NCBI RefSeq assembly: GCF_900100965.1 | Contig: NZ_FMUJ01000003.1 | Coordinates: 186,001 to 250,000 of the forward strand | Direction of reading: 5' to 3' | DNA: 64,000 nucleotides | From: Variovorax sp. EL159 | GTDB taxonomy: Bacteria; Pseudomonadota; Gammaproteobacteria; Burkholderiales; Burkholderiaceae_C | Shown here: positions 54,588 through 64,000 of the stretch, piece by piece | Layout: each line of letters begins with the position of its first letter | How positions within the stretch are numbered: position 1 is the first letter of the stretch | The notes under the pieces: generated by a model | Databases searched by the model: none | What the model saw: the letters and a program-made list of their open reading frames with translations, nothing else | Told to the model about the DNA's origin: nothing | Position numbers and translations under genes: made by a program

Positions 54588-55976
54588 ATGACGAAGGCCT
54601 CCGTGGACACCTCACAGCCACCCGCAGCGCCGGTGCCCGCATCGGCGATCCAGCCCGTTTCGTTCGCCGAAGCCCTGCGCTTCTGGTTCAAGCTGGGCTT
54701 CATCAGCTTCGGCGGACCGGCGGGGCAGATCGCGTTGATGCACACCGAGCTGGTCGAGCGCCGGCGCTGGATCAGCGAAAAGCGCTTTCTGCATGCGCTC
54801 AACTTCTGCATGCTGCTGCCCGGCCCCGAAGCCCAGCAGCTGGCCACCTACATCGGCTGGCTGATGCACCGCACGCGGGGCGGCATCGTGGCCGGCGCGC
54901 TGTTCGTGCTGCCCTCGCTGTTCATCCTGATCGCGCTCTCGTGGGTCTACCTGCGCTTCGGCAACGTGCCGGTGGTGGCGGGCATCTTCTATGGCATCAA
55001 GCCGGCGGTGACGGCGCTGGTGGTGCATGCGGCGCATCGCATCGGCACCCGCGCGCTGAAGAACGGGTGGGTGTGGGGCATCGCGGCCGCGGCCTTCATC
55101 GCCATCTTCGCGTTCGACACCCCGTTCCCGGCCATCGTGATCGGCGCCGGCCTGATCGGCTACTTCGGCGCGCGATGGCACCCGGAGGTGTTCGCGATCG
55201 GCGGCGGCCATGGCAGCGCCAGCAAGAGCTACGGCCCGGCGCTGATCGACGACGACACGCCACCGCCGCCGCACGCGCGCTTTTCGCGCTCGCACCTGGC
55301 CAAGGTGCTGGGCGTCGGGCTGGCTCTGTGGTTGCTCGCGATGGGCGCGCTCGTCGCCATGCAAGGCCTGCACGGCACGCTGACGCAGATGGGCTGGTTC
55401 TTCACCAAGGCCGCGCTGCTGACCTTCGGCGGCGCGTATGCGGTGCTGCCGTACGTCTACCAGGGGGCCGTCGAGCAGTACCAGTGGCTGTCGGGCGCGC
55501 AGATGATTGACGGGCTCGCGCTCGGCGAAACCACGCCCGGTCCGCTCATCATGGTCGTGGCCTTCGTCGGCTTTGTCGGCGGGTGGCTCAAGCAGGTGCT
55601 CGGGCCTGAAGCGCTGTTTTTGTCGGGTGCTCTGGCGGCCAGCGTGGTCACCTTCTTCACCTTCCTGCCGTCGTTCATCTTCATCCTGGCGGGCGGCCCG
55701 GCTATCGAGGCCACGCACGGGCGGCAGGGCTTCACGGCACCGCTGTCGGCCATCACGGCCGCGGTGGTGGGCGTGATCCTGAACCTGGCGCTGTTCTTCG
55801 CGTACCACGTGCTCTGGCCGCAAGGCTTCGGCGGGCACTTCGATGCGATTTCAGCCGTCATCGCGGTGGTGGCCGCCGTGGCGCTGTTCCGCTTCAAGAT
55901 CGGCGTGATGCCGCTGCTGGGCCTGTGTGGCGCCGCAGGGCTGGCGATCACGCTGCTGGCGCCGGGCCTGCGCTGA
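54588..55976 (+). CDS. chrA: ChrA-family chromate-type transporter
   Basis: 462-residue two-domain (long-form) CHR transporter. Each half has the family FGGP-type motif (GFISFGGPAGQIALMHTELV; LLTFGGAYAVLPYVYQGAVE) and a PGP motif (LLPGPEAQQLATYIGWL; ETTPGPLIMVVAFVGFVGG). About 10-12 hydrophobic segments are present. Family members export chromate, but sequence alone does not confirm the substrate, and no chrB or chrF is nearby. ATG 54588 is chosen over GTG 54579. Confidence 0.88.
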   Translation: MTKASVDTSQPPAAPVPASAIQPVSFAEALRFWFKLGFISFGGPAGQIALMHTELVERRRWISEKRFLHALNFCMLLPGPEAQQLATYIGWLMHRTRGGIVAGALFVLPSLFILIALSWVYLRFGNVPVVAGIFYGIKPAVTALVVHAAHRIGTRALKNGWVWGIAAAAFIAIFAFDTPFPAIVIGAGLIGYFGARWHPEVFAIGGGHGSASKSYGPALIDDDTPPPPHARFSRSHLAKVLGVGLALWLLAMGALVAMQGLHGTLTQMGWFFTKAALLTFGGAYAVLPYVYQGAVEQYQWLSGAQMIDGLALGETTPGPLIMVVAFVGFVGGWLKQVLGPEALFLSGALAASVVTFFTFLPSFIFILAGGPAIEATHGRQGFTAPLSAITAAVVGVILNLALFFAYHVLWPQGFGGHFDAISAVIAVVAAVALFRFKIGVMPLLGLCGAAGLAITLLAPGLR

Positions 55977-55985
55977 CGGCAGCGT

Positions 55986-57062
55986 TCAGGCCGAGGCGAT
56001 GGCCCGGTACCAGTCGATGCCGGCGTCGTCCGTGTCGCGGGCGATCTCGCCGCGGTGAAGCAGGTAGTTGAGGCACGCCAGGCTTTCGCCCGTGGCCATG
56101 CCCAGCAGCGGAACGTCGGATTCGGCGATGGCGCGCGCGAACAGGCTGCCGAACACATCCACTGCGCGCTTGGGCGTCTTCAGCGCGTTCTTCAGGCGCT
56201 CGAGCGCGCGTTCCTGTCCCGTCTGCAGCCTGTCGATGCGCGCATGCAAACCGCGAAAGCACTCGTTGTGCGATGGCAGCACCAGCACGTCGTCGGGAAT
56301 CTCGCGCTTGAGCTTGGCCAGCGACGCGAGCCAGTCGCCCATCGGGTTGGCGTCGGGTTCGACGGGCGACACCGACACATTCGATGAAATGCGCGGCAGG
56401 ATCTGGTCGCCCGAGATCAGCACCTTGAGGTCAGGGCAGTACAGGCAGGCATGCTCCGGCGAATGGCCGTTGCCGGTCACGACGCGCCAGTCGTGCGCGC
56501 CGATGCGCAGCGTCTCGCCATCGCGCAGCCGCCGGAAGCTGTCGGGCAGCGGATGGATGTGCTTGCCGAAATTGCCGAAGCGCGTGCGGTAGGTCTCGAT
56601 GGCCGCGTCGCCCCAGCCGGCGCGCCGGTAGAAGCCGATGGCGTCGTCGGGCGCCTCGCGGCCGGTGTCGGACACCATCACGCGGCACATCATGTATTCG
56701 GCGCGCGTCATCCACAGCCGCACGCCGAACTTGCGCGTGAGCCAGCCGGCCATGCCCACGTGGTCGGGGTGCATGTGCGTCACAAAGACGCGGGTCAGGC
56801 CGCGCGTGTCGGGCGAGTTGGCGAACAGCTCGCGCCAGACGGCCACGGTTTCTTCGGTGCGCACGCCCGTGTCCACCACGGCCCAGCCGTCGCCGTCGTC
56901 CAGCGCCCACAGGTTGATGTGATCGAGCGAGTAGGGCAGCGGCATGCGTATCCAGCGCACGCCGGCCGCCACCTCGATCGATTTGCCGCGTTGCGGAAGC
57001 TCCGCGAAGGGGTATACGAGCTTGCCCTTGGCGGCTTCCGCCGATTCTTCCAGACCGTCCAT
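55986..57062 (-). CDS. MBL-fold metallo-hydrolase
   Basis: 358-residue metallo-beta-lactamase-fold hydrolase. The di-metal motif is FVTHMHPDHVGMAG; other ligands are His in NGHSPEHACLYCPD, Asp in LISGDQILPRIS and His in LVLPSHNECFRGLHAR. The C-terminal helical domain with the late His resembles hydroxyacylglutathione-hydrolase-like and LACTB2-like proteins. AGGAGA precedes the ATG at 57062; an in-frame extension to 57194 is rejected. It is convergent with chrA. Confidence 0.9.
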   Translation of the reverse strand: MDGLEESAEAAKGKLVYPFAELPQRGKSIEVAAGVRWIRMPLPYSLDHINLWALDDGDGWAVVDTGVRTEETVAVWRELFANSPDTRGLTRVFVTHMHPDHVGMAGWLTRKFGVRLWMTRAEYMMCRVMVSDTGREAPDDAIGFYRRAGWGDAAIETYRTRFGNFGKHIHPLPDSFRRLRDGETLRIGAHDWRVVTGNGHSPEHACLYCPDLKVLISGDQILPRISSNVSVSPVEPDANPMGDWLASLAKLKREIPDDVLVLPSHNECFRGLHARIDRLQTGQERALERLKNALKTPKRAVDVFGSLFARAIAESDVPLLGMATGESLACLNYLLHRGEIARDTDDAGIDWYRAIASA

Positions 57063-57183
57063 CGTGTGTATCTCCTGAGAGGTGGATTGTGACGCCGGCC
57101 CGCGCCGCACGCTCCATGCGCCGATGCAGCGGAACCGATAATGCGCGGTTGCCCGATACCCACCATCAACGAAGCGAGGCCGC

Positions 57184-58434
57184 GTGAAATTCATTCATGC
57201 CGCGGACATCCATCTCGACAGCCCCCTGCACGGCCTGAGCGCGTACCCCGACGCGCCCGCTGCACTGCTGCGCAACGCGTCGCGCGACGCGTTCTCCCAA
57301 CTGGTCGAGCGCGCGATCGAAGAGCAGGTGGCCTTCGTCGTGATCGCCGGCGACCTGTACGACGGCGACTGGAAAGACCACAACACCGGCATCTTCTTCA
57401 GCAAGGAGATGGGGCGCCTGAAGCGCGCGGGCATCCGGGTGTTTGTGCTGTTCGGTAACCACGATGCCGAAAGCGAGATGACCCGAAAGCTCACCTTGCC
57501 CGACAACGTGCAGAGCTTTTCGTCGCGCAAGCCCGAGGTGCACCGGCTGGACGACCTGAAGGTCGCGCTGCACGGCCAGAGCTTCAAGGACAAGGCCATC
57601 ACCGACAACCTCGTGCTGCGCTACCCGGAGCCCGTGGCCGGCTACTACAACATCGGCGTGCTGCACACGGCGCTGGAGGGCTACAGCGCGCATGCCAACT
57701 ACGCCCCTTGCTCTCGGGCCGAACTCAATGCCCGGGGCTACGACTACTGGGCGCTGGGCCACGTGCACGAGTTCCAGCACTGGTCGGAGCAGTCCGAGAT
57801 CGTTTTCCCCGGCAACCTGCAGGGGCGCCACATCCGCGAGACCGGCCGCCGCGGTGCGGTGCTGGTGACGGTGGAAGAAGGCCGCACGCAGGTCGAGCGG
57901 CTGTACCTCGACGTGCTGCGCTGGGAGTCGGTGGCGGTCGATGCGTCGGAATGCCATTCGATGGCCGACGTGGCCCGCCAGGTCGGCCGTTCGCTCGAAG
58001 ACCTGCTGCAGGTCGACAGCCACGTGCCGCGCGCCGTTCGGGTCACGCTGGTCGGGCGCTCGCGGGCGCACGGCTCGCTGTTCGGCAAGGCGCATGAACT
58101 GCGCGCCGAAGTGCTGGGGCAGATCGCGGCCATCGGCAACGAACGGCTCTGGCTCGAAAAGGTGAAGCTCGCGACGCGGCCCTTCGACGCGGTAAACGAT
58201 GTCGGCGCCCGCATGGACGCGATTGCCGATCTGCAGGAGATTCTTGGCGAGGCAGCGGCCGACCCGGCCTTCCTGGAACAGTTGCGCAGCGAGCTGCAGC
58301 CCTTCTTCGGCAAGGTGCCCGCCGACGTGAAGGAAGACGTGCCCTTCCTTGCGCTGGCGCGCGAGGGCGATTTCAGCGCGTTGCTCGCGCATGTCTCGCC
58401 GGCCTTGCTGGCCAGCCTGATGGACGGGGAGTGA
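57184..58434 (+). CDS. DNA repair exonuclease, Mre11/YhaO type
   Basis: 416-residue calcineurin-like metallophosphoesterase. Nuclease motifs are FIHAADIHLDSPLHGLS, VVIAGDLYDGDW, VLFGNHDAESE and WALGHVHEFQHW. It matches YhaO-type rather than SbcD-type proteins because of its SMC-like partner. The start is GTG 57184, with a GAGG 5 bases upstream. Together with the following gene it forms an SbcCD/Rad50-Mre11-like complex for processing DNA ends. Confidence 0.9.
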   Translation: MKFIHAADIHLDSPLHGLSAYPDAPAALLRNASRDAFSQLVERAIEEQVAFVVIAGDLYDGDWKDHNTGIFFSKEMGRLKRAGIRVFVLFGNHDAESEMTRKLTLPDNVQSFSSRKPEVHRLDDLKVALHGQSFKDKAITDNLVLRYPEPVAGYYNIGVLHTALEGYSAHANYAPCSRAELNARGYDYWALGHVHEFQHWSEQSEIVFPGNLQGRHIRETGRRGAVLVTVEEGRTQVERLYLDVLRWESVAVDASECHSMADVARQVGRSLEDLLQVDSHVPRAVRVTLVGRSRAHGSLFGKAHELRAEVLGQIAAIGNERLWLEKVKLATRPFDAVNDVGARMDAIADLQEILGEAAADPAFLEQLRSELQPFFGKVPADVKEDVPFLALAREGDFSALLAHVSPALLASLMDGE

Positions 58435-58439
58435 CGGCG

Positions 58440-61400
58440 ATGCGCCTCAGGCAACTGCAACTTCTCAAGTACGGCAAGTTCGATGGCACGTCCATCGAAT
58501 TTGCCAAAGCCGCGTGCGACTTCCACGTGATCGTCGGGCCGAACGAGGCCGGCAAGTCGACCGTGCGCAATGCCATTTCCGAACTGCTGTTCGGCATGCC
58601 GCTGCGCACCAAGCTCGACTTCAGGCATGCACTCACCGAGATGCGCCTTGGCGGCGCGCTGGAAAGCGAAGCGGGCGACACGGTCTTTCACCGGGCGCGT
58701 GGAAGAACGCCGCTGCGCACGCCGGACGACGCCACGCTGCCCGAAAACCATCTCGCGCCGTTCCTCGGAACTGCCGACAAGGCCTTCTTCGAACAGATGT
58801 TCTGCATGGACCACGAGCAGCTTGTCGAAGGTGGCAAGAGCATCCTCGATGGCTCCAAGGACGTCGGGCGCGTGCTGTTCCAGTCGGCTGCCGGCATCGC
58901 GAGCCTCGGCCCGGTGCGCGAGGCGCTGGAAAAGCAGGCGGGCAACCTCTGGGCGCCGCGCAAGGCCAGCAGCGACTATGCGCAGGCCGCGCAGCGCCTG
59001 GACGAAGCCAGCGCAGAACTCAAGAACGCACAGGTCAAGACGAAGGTCTGGAGCGACGCCAGGAGCGCGCTGGACGAGGTGCACGGCGAGATCTCCACCG
59101 AGGAAGCCCGGCGCCAGTCGCTGGAAGCGGTGCGCTCCCGGCTGGAGCGCGTGCGGCGGCTTGCGCCGTTCCTGCTCAAGCTGCAGAGCCGCGAAGCCGA
59201 ACTGGCGGCGCTCGCGGAACAGGGCGAGGTGACCGAATTTCCATCCAGTGCCCTTGCCGATCTGAACGCTGCCGCCGCCGAGCTGGCGTCCGCCGAATCT
59301 CTCCTGCAGGCGCGCACCGCCGACGTGAAGACGCTGCAGGCCGCGTGCGACGAGGTGTCGTTCGACCGCAGCGTGCTGGCGTTCCGCAAGGACATCGAAG
59401 CGCTCGACGCGATGCGAAGCCAGTGCGTCAACCATCCGCGCGATCTGCCTTTGCGGCAGGCTGAAGTCGACCGGCTGCTTGAAGAAGCCAGGGCCGCCGC
59501 CGCGCAACTGGGCTGGCCGGGGGACGAGGCCGGCATTCGCGCCAGCCTGCCGACGGCGCTGGCGCTGAAGGCCGTTTCCAACCTGCTGCGGGACCGTGGC
59601 GCGGTGCACCAGACGATGCGCAGCGCAGAAGAGGCGGTACGGCAGAAGACGGCGGACCTCGACGGCGACCTCGCGGAGCTGCAAGGCCTGCAGGCGTCGG
59701 AAGTGCCGATGGCATTGCGGCAGGCGCTCGACGAAGCCTTGCCGCTCAAGAACAGCGGCACCCGGCTGCGGACTTTGAGTGTCGGGGTCGAGCAGGCCAA
59801 CGAGCGGCTGAACCACGCGCTGGCCGCACTGGGCCGCTGGCGTGCGCCGGTCGACGCGTTGCGCGGCATGGAGGCGCCGTCCACCGCGCGCATCTCGGCG
59901 CTGCAACGCCAGCGCCACGAAGCCGCGACGGCGTGCGCGCATGCGCGCGAGAAGCTGGACGAATCCCACGCCGAAACGGCCCGCCTCGAACTCGAGGTGG
60001 CGCAATTCGAGCACGCGCACAAGGTGGTCACACCGACTGAAGTGCACGAGGCGCGCGCGAACCGCGATGTGACGTGGACATCGATCAAGCGCGGCGATGT
60101 GCCGGTCGCCGCCGGTGCGCCCGTGCTCGATGCGGCGATCCGGCTGGCGGACGAACTGGTCGATTCGCAGCTCGGCACCGCGACCGATGCCGCGACCCTG
60201 CAAGGCATCCGGCAGCGGCTGGAACGGGCGAAGGCCGACGTTCCGCGCTGCGCGCAGCAGCTTGCCAAATGCACGGCCGCACTCGAAGAAATCGACCGGA
60301 GCTGGTCGACGGCCGCAGCCGCTGCCGGCTGGACGGACATGCCGCTGGACGATGCCGCCGACTGGCTCGGCAAGCGGGCGGACGCGCTCGAAGCACAGGA
60401 CATGCTGGCGCAACGGCAACGCGATCTGGACGAAGAAGCCTCGGCTTCGCGCCGTGCATGTGAGGCGCTGGCTTCGGCGCTGAAGGGCGCGGCCGTGGCC
60501 GTTCAGGCCGAAGACGATCTCGCCGCGCTTTGCGCGGCGGCCAGCCTCCATGTGAGCCATGCCGACGCTCAGCATGCCCGAAAGAGCGGACTGCAGCAGC
60601 AGGTGAAGCAGGCGCAACGCGCGCTGGAAAGCCTGAAGGCGAATGCCGAATCGGCCACGCGCGAGCACGAGGCCTGGGCGCTCCAGTGGTCCGCAGCCCT
60701 GCGCAGCGCGACGCTGCAAGCCGCTTCCGCGACCTTCGCCGAAGCCGAAGGCGCGGTCGAACTCGCGAACCTGGCGGCAGACCGGCTCGACAAGGCGGAC
60801 GGCATCCGGCGCGAGCGCATCGACACGATGCGGGCCGACCTGGAAAGGCTGGAGGCTGAAGCGCGGCGGCTCTCGGCGCAACTGGACCCTGCGTTGCTTT
60901 CGCTGGGCGACTGGCCCGAAGTGTCCCGGCGCCTGTCGCAACGCCTGCAGGAAACGACCAGCGCGGCGCAGAAGGCCGCGCTCGCCGAGACCGCGCTGCA
61001 AGCGGCGCAATCGCAGGAGCGCGAGGCCGGCCTTCGCGTGCGCACCGTGCACGCGCGGCTCAAGCCTTTGCTGGACCTGGCCGGCGTCGAGTCCGCGGCC
61101 GCGGCGCTGCCGCTCGTGGAGCGTTCCGACAGGCAGCGGGCGCTGCGCCAGGATTTGGCCGAGGCGCGCGAGGCGCTCATTCAGGACGGCGACGGCCTGA
61201 CCCGCGAGGCCATCGAAGCCGAGATTTCGGGACACGCCCCGACCGAGGTGATCGGGCTGCTCGAACAGGCCCGCAATGACCTTGCCGCCGTGACCGAACG
61301 CCTGAACCTGCTGGTGCAAAAGCGCGTGACCGCGGAGCAGGCTTTCTCGGCCATCGCGGGCCAGGCCAATGCCGCAACCGCCGAAGCACGGCGCCAAGAA

Positions 61401-61928
61401 GCGCTGGCCGCGATGGGCGAGGTTGCCGAGCAATACCTGGAGGTCGCGACGGCGGGCAAGCTGCTCAAGTGGGCCATCGACCGCTACCGCGACCGCAAGC
61501 AGGGCCCGATGCTTCAGCGAGCCAGCACGGTGTTTTGCGAGCTCACGCTGGGCGACTTCACCAAGCTGGGTGTGGACTACGAGAAAGACACGCCCGCGCT
61601 CTACGCCCGCCGCAAGAGCGGGCAGGTGGTCGAGGTTTCGGGCCTGAGCGAAGGCACGCGCGACCAGCTCTACCTGGCGCTGCGCATCGCCGCGCTGGAG
61701 CTTCATCTGGAGAACGCGAAGGCATTGCCCTTTGTGGCCGACGATCTCTTCGTCAACTTCGACGACGCACGCGCCAAGGCCGGACTGCGGTCGCTGCGCG
61801 AGCTGTCGACGCGAACGCAGGTCGTGTTTCTCACGCACCACGATCACCTGTTGCCCTTCGTGCGCGAAGTGTTCGGCGACGGCGTGAACATCATCGAGCT
61901 TCAAAGGGATGCGATGGCTGGCGGATGA
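58440..61928 (+). CDS. SMC/Rad50-like AAA ATPase, YhaN type
   Basis: 1162-residue ATPase partner of the upstream nuclease. Walker A is VIVGPNEAGKSTVRNAISEL near residue 35. A very long coiled-coil body has Glu/Arg/Ala-rich heptads. The C-terminal ATP-binding half holds the signature VSGLSEGTRDQLYLALRIAA, Walker B LPFVADDLFVNFDDARAKAG and the H-loop VFLTHHDHLLPF. ATG 58440 is chosen because GGGGAG lies 8 bases upstream; GTG 58431 would overlap the yhaO stop. It tethers or senses DNA ends for the nuclease. Confidence 0.9.
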   Translation: MRLRQLQLLKYGKFDGTSIEFAKAACDFHVIVGPNEAGKSTVRNAISELLFGMPLRTKLDFRHALTEMRLGGALESEAGDTVFHRARGRTPLRTPDDATLPENHLAPFLGTADKAFFEQMFCMDHEQLVEGGKSILDGSKDVGRVLFQSAAGIASLGPVREALEKQAGNLWAPRKASSDYAQAAQRLDEASAELKNAQVKTKVWSDARSALDEVHGEISTEEARRQSLEAVRSRLERVRRLAPFLLKLQSREAELAALAEQGEVTEFPSSALADLNAAAAELASAESLLQARTADVKTLQAACDEVSFDRSVLAFRKDIEALDAMRSQCVNHPRDLPLRQAEVDRLLEEARAAAAQLGWPGDEAGIRASLPTALALKAVSNLLRDRGAVHQTMRSAEEAVRQKTADLDGDLAELQGLQASEVPMALRQALDEALPLKNSGTRLRTLSVGVEQANERLNHALAALGRWRAPVDALRGMEAPSTARISALQRQRHEAATACAHAREKLDESHAETARLELEVAQFEHAHKVVTPTEVHEARANRDVTWTSIKRGDVPVAAGAPVLDAAIRLADELVDSQLGTATDAATLQGIRQRLERAKADVPRCAQQLAKCTAALEEIDRSWSTAAAAAGWTDMPLDDAADWLGKRADALEAQDMLAQRQRDLDEEASASRRACEALASALKGAAVAVQAEDDLAALCAAASLHVSHADAQHARKSGLQQQVKQAQRALESLKANAESATREHEAWALQWSAALRSATLQAASATFAEAEGAVELANLAADRLDKADGIRRERIDTMRADLERLEAEARRLSAQLDPALLSLGDWPEVSRRLSQRLQETTSAAQKAALAETALQAAQSQEREAGLRVRTVHARLKPLLDLAGVESAAAALPLVERSDRQRALRQDLAEAREALIQDGDGLTREAIEAEISGHAPTEVIGLLEQARNDLAAVTERLNLLVQKRVTAEQAFSAIAGQANAATAEARRQEALAAMGEVAEQYLEVATAGKLLKWAIDRYRDRKQGPMLQRASTVFCELTLGDFTKLGVDYEKDTPALYARRKSGQVVEVSGLSEGTRDQLYLALRIAALELHLENAKALPFVADDLFVNFDDARAKAGLRSLRELSTRTQVVFLTHHDHLLPFVREVFGDGVNIIELQRDAMAGG

Positions 61929-61982
61929 ATTGCGGAACCTCCGGGCAGCGTGGGCCTCTTACCCAGTTTTTCTGCTGTTCCG

Positions 61983-63971
61983 ATGAATGAAATCCGCGAT
62001 GCCGCCGCCGAGCTTTCCCGTTTTCGCCGCCGTGTGGTGGTGGTCGGCTGTGTGGTGCTGTTCGGGTTCGGGCTGATCGGGGCGCGCCTGGCGTACCTGC
62101 AAGTCATGCGCCACGAAGAGCTGGCCGACCGGGCCGAGAGCAACCGCACGGCCATCGTGCCGGTGGTGCCCAACCGGGGGCAGATCCTTGACCGCAACGG
62201 CGTGGTGCTGGCCTCGAACTACGCGGCCTACACGCTGGAGATCACGCCGTCGAAGGCGGGCGACCTTCATTCGACGGTGGAAGAGCTGGGCGCCATCGTC
62301 GAAGTCACGGCCAAGGACCGGCGCCGTTTCCAGCGACTGCGCGAAGACTCGCGCAGCTTCGACTCCATCCCTATCCGCACCCGCCTAAGCGATGAAGAAG
62401 TGGCGCGCTTTGCGGCCCAGCGCTATCGCTTTCCGGGTGTCGAGATCAAGGCGCGCCTGTTCCGCACCTACCCGCATGGCGACGTGGCGTCGCACGTCAT
62501 CGGCTACATCGGCCGCATCAACCAGCGCGAGAAGAACGCGATGGACGACTGGGAAGAAGAGGAGCGCGCCAACTACCGGGGCACCGACTACATCGGCAAG
62601 CTCGGCATCGAGCAGAGCTACGAAAAAGCCCTGCACGGCCAGACCGGCGTGGAGCAGATGGAAACCTCGGCCGGCGGCCGTGCCGTGCGACAACTGGCCC
62701 GCCGACCGGCCACGCCGGGCCAGACGGTGATGCTGTCGCTCGACATCAAGCTGCAGAAGCTGGTGGAAGATATGTTTGGCGACCGCCGCGGCGCGCTGGT
62801 CGCCATCGACCCCAAGACCGGCGAGGTGCTGGCCTTCGTGAGCAAGCCGACCTTCGACCCGAACCTGTTCGTGGAAGGCATCGACACCGAAAGCTGGAAG
62901 GCACTGAGCGAATCGATCGACAACCCGCTGCTGAACCGCGCGCTGCGCGGCACCTACCCGCCGGGCTCGACCTACAAGCCGTTCATGGCCATGGCGGCGC
63001 TGCAGACCGGCACGCGCTCGGCGGAGAAGGTCGAGAACGACCCCGGCTTCTACAACTTCGGCGGCCGCACCTTCCTCAGCCACCGGGGCGGGCTGGGCGG
63101 TGTCGACATGCACCGCGCCATCCAGTTTTCGAGCAACACGTATTTCTATTCGCTGGCCAGCGAGATGGGCGTCGACCTGATCCACGACTTCATGGCGCCG
63201 CTGGGTTTCGGGCAGTTCACCGGCATCGACCTGATCGGCGAATCGCGCGGCGTGCTGCCGAGCAAGGCCTGGAAGCGCGCCGCGTACCGGCGCCCCGACA
63301 TGAAGACCTGGCACGCCGGCGAAACCATTTCGCTGGGCATCGGCCAGGGCTACAACAACTTCACGATGCTGCAGCTCGCCTCGGCCAATGCCACGCTGGC
63401 CAACGGCGGCGTGCGCTACCAGCCGCATCTGGTGCGGGCCATCAGGGACACGGTCACCGGAGAAGTGGTGCGGCAGGTGCAGCCCCCGGCCCAGGACCTG
63501 GGCTACGCGCGCAAGCACGTCAACGTGGTGCGCGATGCGATGGTGGCGGTCACCAAGGGCGGCACGGGCACCCGCGTGTTTGCCGGTGCGACGTACACCT
63601 CGGCCGGCAAGACGGGCACGGCGCAGGCCGTGAGCCTGGGGCCCAAGGCGCGGGCCAGCGGCAAGGCGCTCGAAGCGCGCCAGCGCGATCACGCGCTGTA
63701 CATGGCCTTTGCGCCGGCAGAGGCGCCCACCATCGCGGTGGCGGCCATCGTCGAAAACGCAGGCTTCGGCGCAGCGCATGCAGCGCCCATCGTGCGCCGC
63801 GTGTTCGACTACTGGATCTCCGGGCAATACCCGAACGAGGCCGACATGGCGGCGGTGCGGGTGGGACGGGCGGCCGCGCCCATCGGCCAGCCCCTGTCGG
63901 CGAGCGACGTGCAGGCCTTCGAGGCGCAGGCGGAAGCGGAAGAGGGCGTCGAAGAAACTTCGGTGCTCTGA
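61983..63971 (+). CDS. mrdA: Penicillin-binding protein 2 (peptidoglycan transpeptidase)
   Basis: 662-residue elongasome transpeptidase. It has a short cytoplasmic tail, one membrane span (VVVVGCVVLFGFGLIGARLA), a PBP dimerisation domain (NRGQILDRNGVVLASNYAAY) and a transpeptidase domain. The active-site motifs are SxxK in PPGSTYKPFMAM, SxN in QFSSNTYFYSLA and KTG in TSAGKTGTAQAV. The length is normal for PBP2. ATG 61983 is chosen; a GTG at 61950 adds a non-homologous extension. rodA is the usual neighbour, but it is not identifiable from the few bases that remain. Confidence 0.95.
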   Translation: MNEIRDAAAELSRFRRRVVVVGCVVLFGFGLIGARLAYLQVMRHEELADRAESNRTAIVPVVPNRGQILDRNGVVLASNYAAYTLEITPSKAGDLHSTVEELGAIVEVTAKDRRRFQRLREDSRSFDSIPIRTRLSDEEVARFAAQRYRFPGVEIKARLFRTYPHGDVASHVIGYIGRINQREKNAMDDWEEEERANYRGTDYIGKLGIEQSYEKALHGQTGVEQMETSAGGRAVRQLARRPATPGQTVMLSLDIKLQKLVEDMFGDRRGALVAIDPKTGEVLAFVSKPTFDPNLFVEGIDTESWKALSESIDNPLLNRALRGTYPPGSTYKPFMAMAALQTGTRSAEKVENDPGFYNFGGRTFLSHRGGLGGVDMHRAIQFSSNTYFYSLASEMGVDLIHDFMAPLGFGQFTGIDLIGESRGVLPSKAWKRAAYRRPDMKTWHAGETISLGIGQGYNNFTMLQLASANATLANGGVRYQPHLVRAIRDTVTGEVVRQVQPPAQDLGYARKHVNVVRDAMVAVTKGGTGTRVFAGATYTSAGKTGTAQAVSLGPKARASGKALEARQRDHALYMAFAPAEAPTIAVAAIVENAGFGAAHAAPIVRRVFDYWISGQYPNEADMAAVRVGRAAAPIGQPLSASDVQAFEAQAEAEEGVEETSVL

Positions 63972-64000
63972 TGAGTCGGCGGGGCCGGGCGCCGCGCGGT
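63971..64000 (+). CDS. Start of a downstream gene, 3' truncated by the window edge
   Basis: An ATG overlaps the mrdA TGA (ATGA) and opens a 10-codon frame (MSRRGRAPRG) to the window end. Translational coupling to mrdA suggests a real gene, but too little is visible to identify it. Confidence 0.35.
   Translation, partial: MSRRGRAPRG

Noticed and set aside
57744..61904. 1386-codon minus-strand frame
   Set aside because: Antisense shadow of the YhaO/YhaN genes, whose own motifs are intact on the plus strand.

Overview
The window is a GC-rich chromosomal segment of a betaproteobacterium, most likely Comamonadaceae and close to Variovorax. This rests on codon and GC character, dense ATGA-overlapped operons and gene content; I could not run a search to place it. 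No rRNA, tRNA, CRISPR array, plasmid origin or complete insertion sequence was seen. No gap between genes exceeds 300 bases.

Bases 1-25900 form one functional block. It opens with type II secretion (T2SS) genes gspD (5'-truncated by the window edge), gspE and gspF. It continues with a secreted PstS-like phosphate-binding protein, an STN/TonB-C hybrid protein, an ECF sigma factor, a FecR-type anti-sigma factor, a DUF4880-only mini anti-sigma protein and a 13-kb gene for a 4332-residue filamentous-haemagglutinin-like exoprotein ending in a DUF3739-type region. A second ECF sigma factor and a Phd/transposase-N-terminus fusion follow. T2SS genes then resume with gspC (reverse strand) and the pseudopilins gspH, gspI and gspJ. 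The T2SS locus is thus split around a surface-signalling and giant-exoprotein module. No TpsB transporter lies in the window, so the T2SS is a candidate exporter. A Pho-box-like site upstream of the STN gene and the PstS-like protein suggest a phosphate-starvation link (inference).

Bases 25900-36200 hold a degenerate LMW-phosphatase/ArsC-like protein, a small membrane protein, a LysR/SDR divergent pair, an FMN monooxygenase-CMD-alkylhydroperoxidase operon (KPN_01858/Avi_7170/Avi_7169 type), a TauD-type dioxygenase with a LysR regulator, a HAD hydrolase with a DSD1-type PLP enzyme, and an NlpD-like lipoprotein.

Bases 36200-45500 are a copper/silver efflux cluster: a small Met/Cys-containing periplasmic protein, cusC, cusB (with a fused CusF domain), cusA, cusF, then convergent copA and copZ. 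Bases 45700-53530 are an aromatic-acid catabolic block: AraC regulator, Liv-type binding protein, dienelactone hydrolase-SnoaL fusion, PDR-type reductase, Rieske dioxygenase alpha and beta, an isochorismatase-fold protein and an SDR. Metal genes resume at 53600-54526 (cupredoxin and a Cys/His-rich protein), so the catabolic block may have been inserted into a metal-resistance cluster. A chromate-type transporter, an MBL-fold hydrolase, a YhaO/YhaN-type nuclease-ATPase pair and mrdA (PBP2) complete the window.
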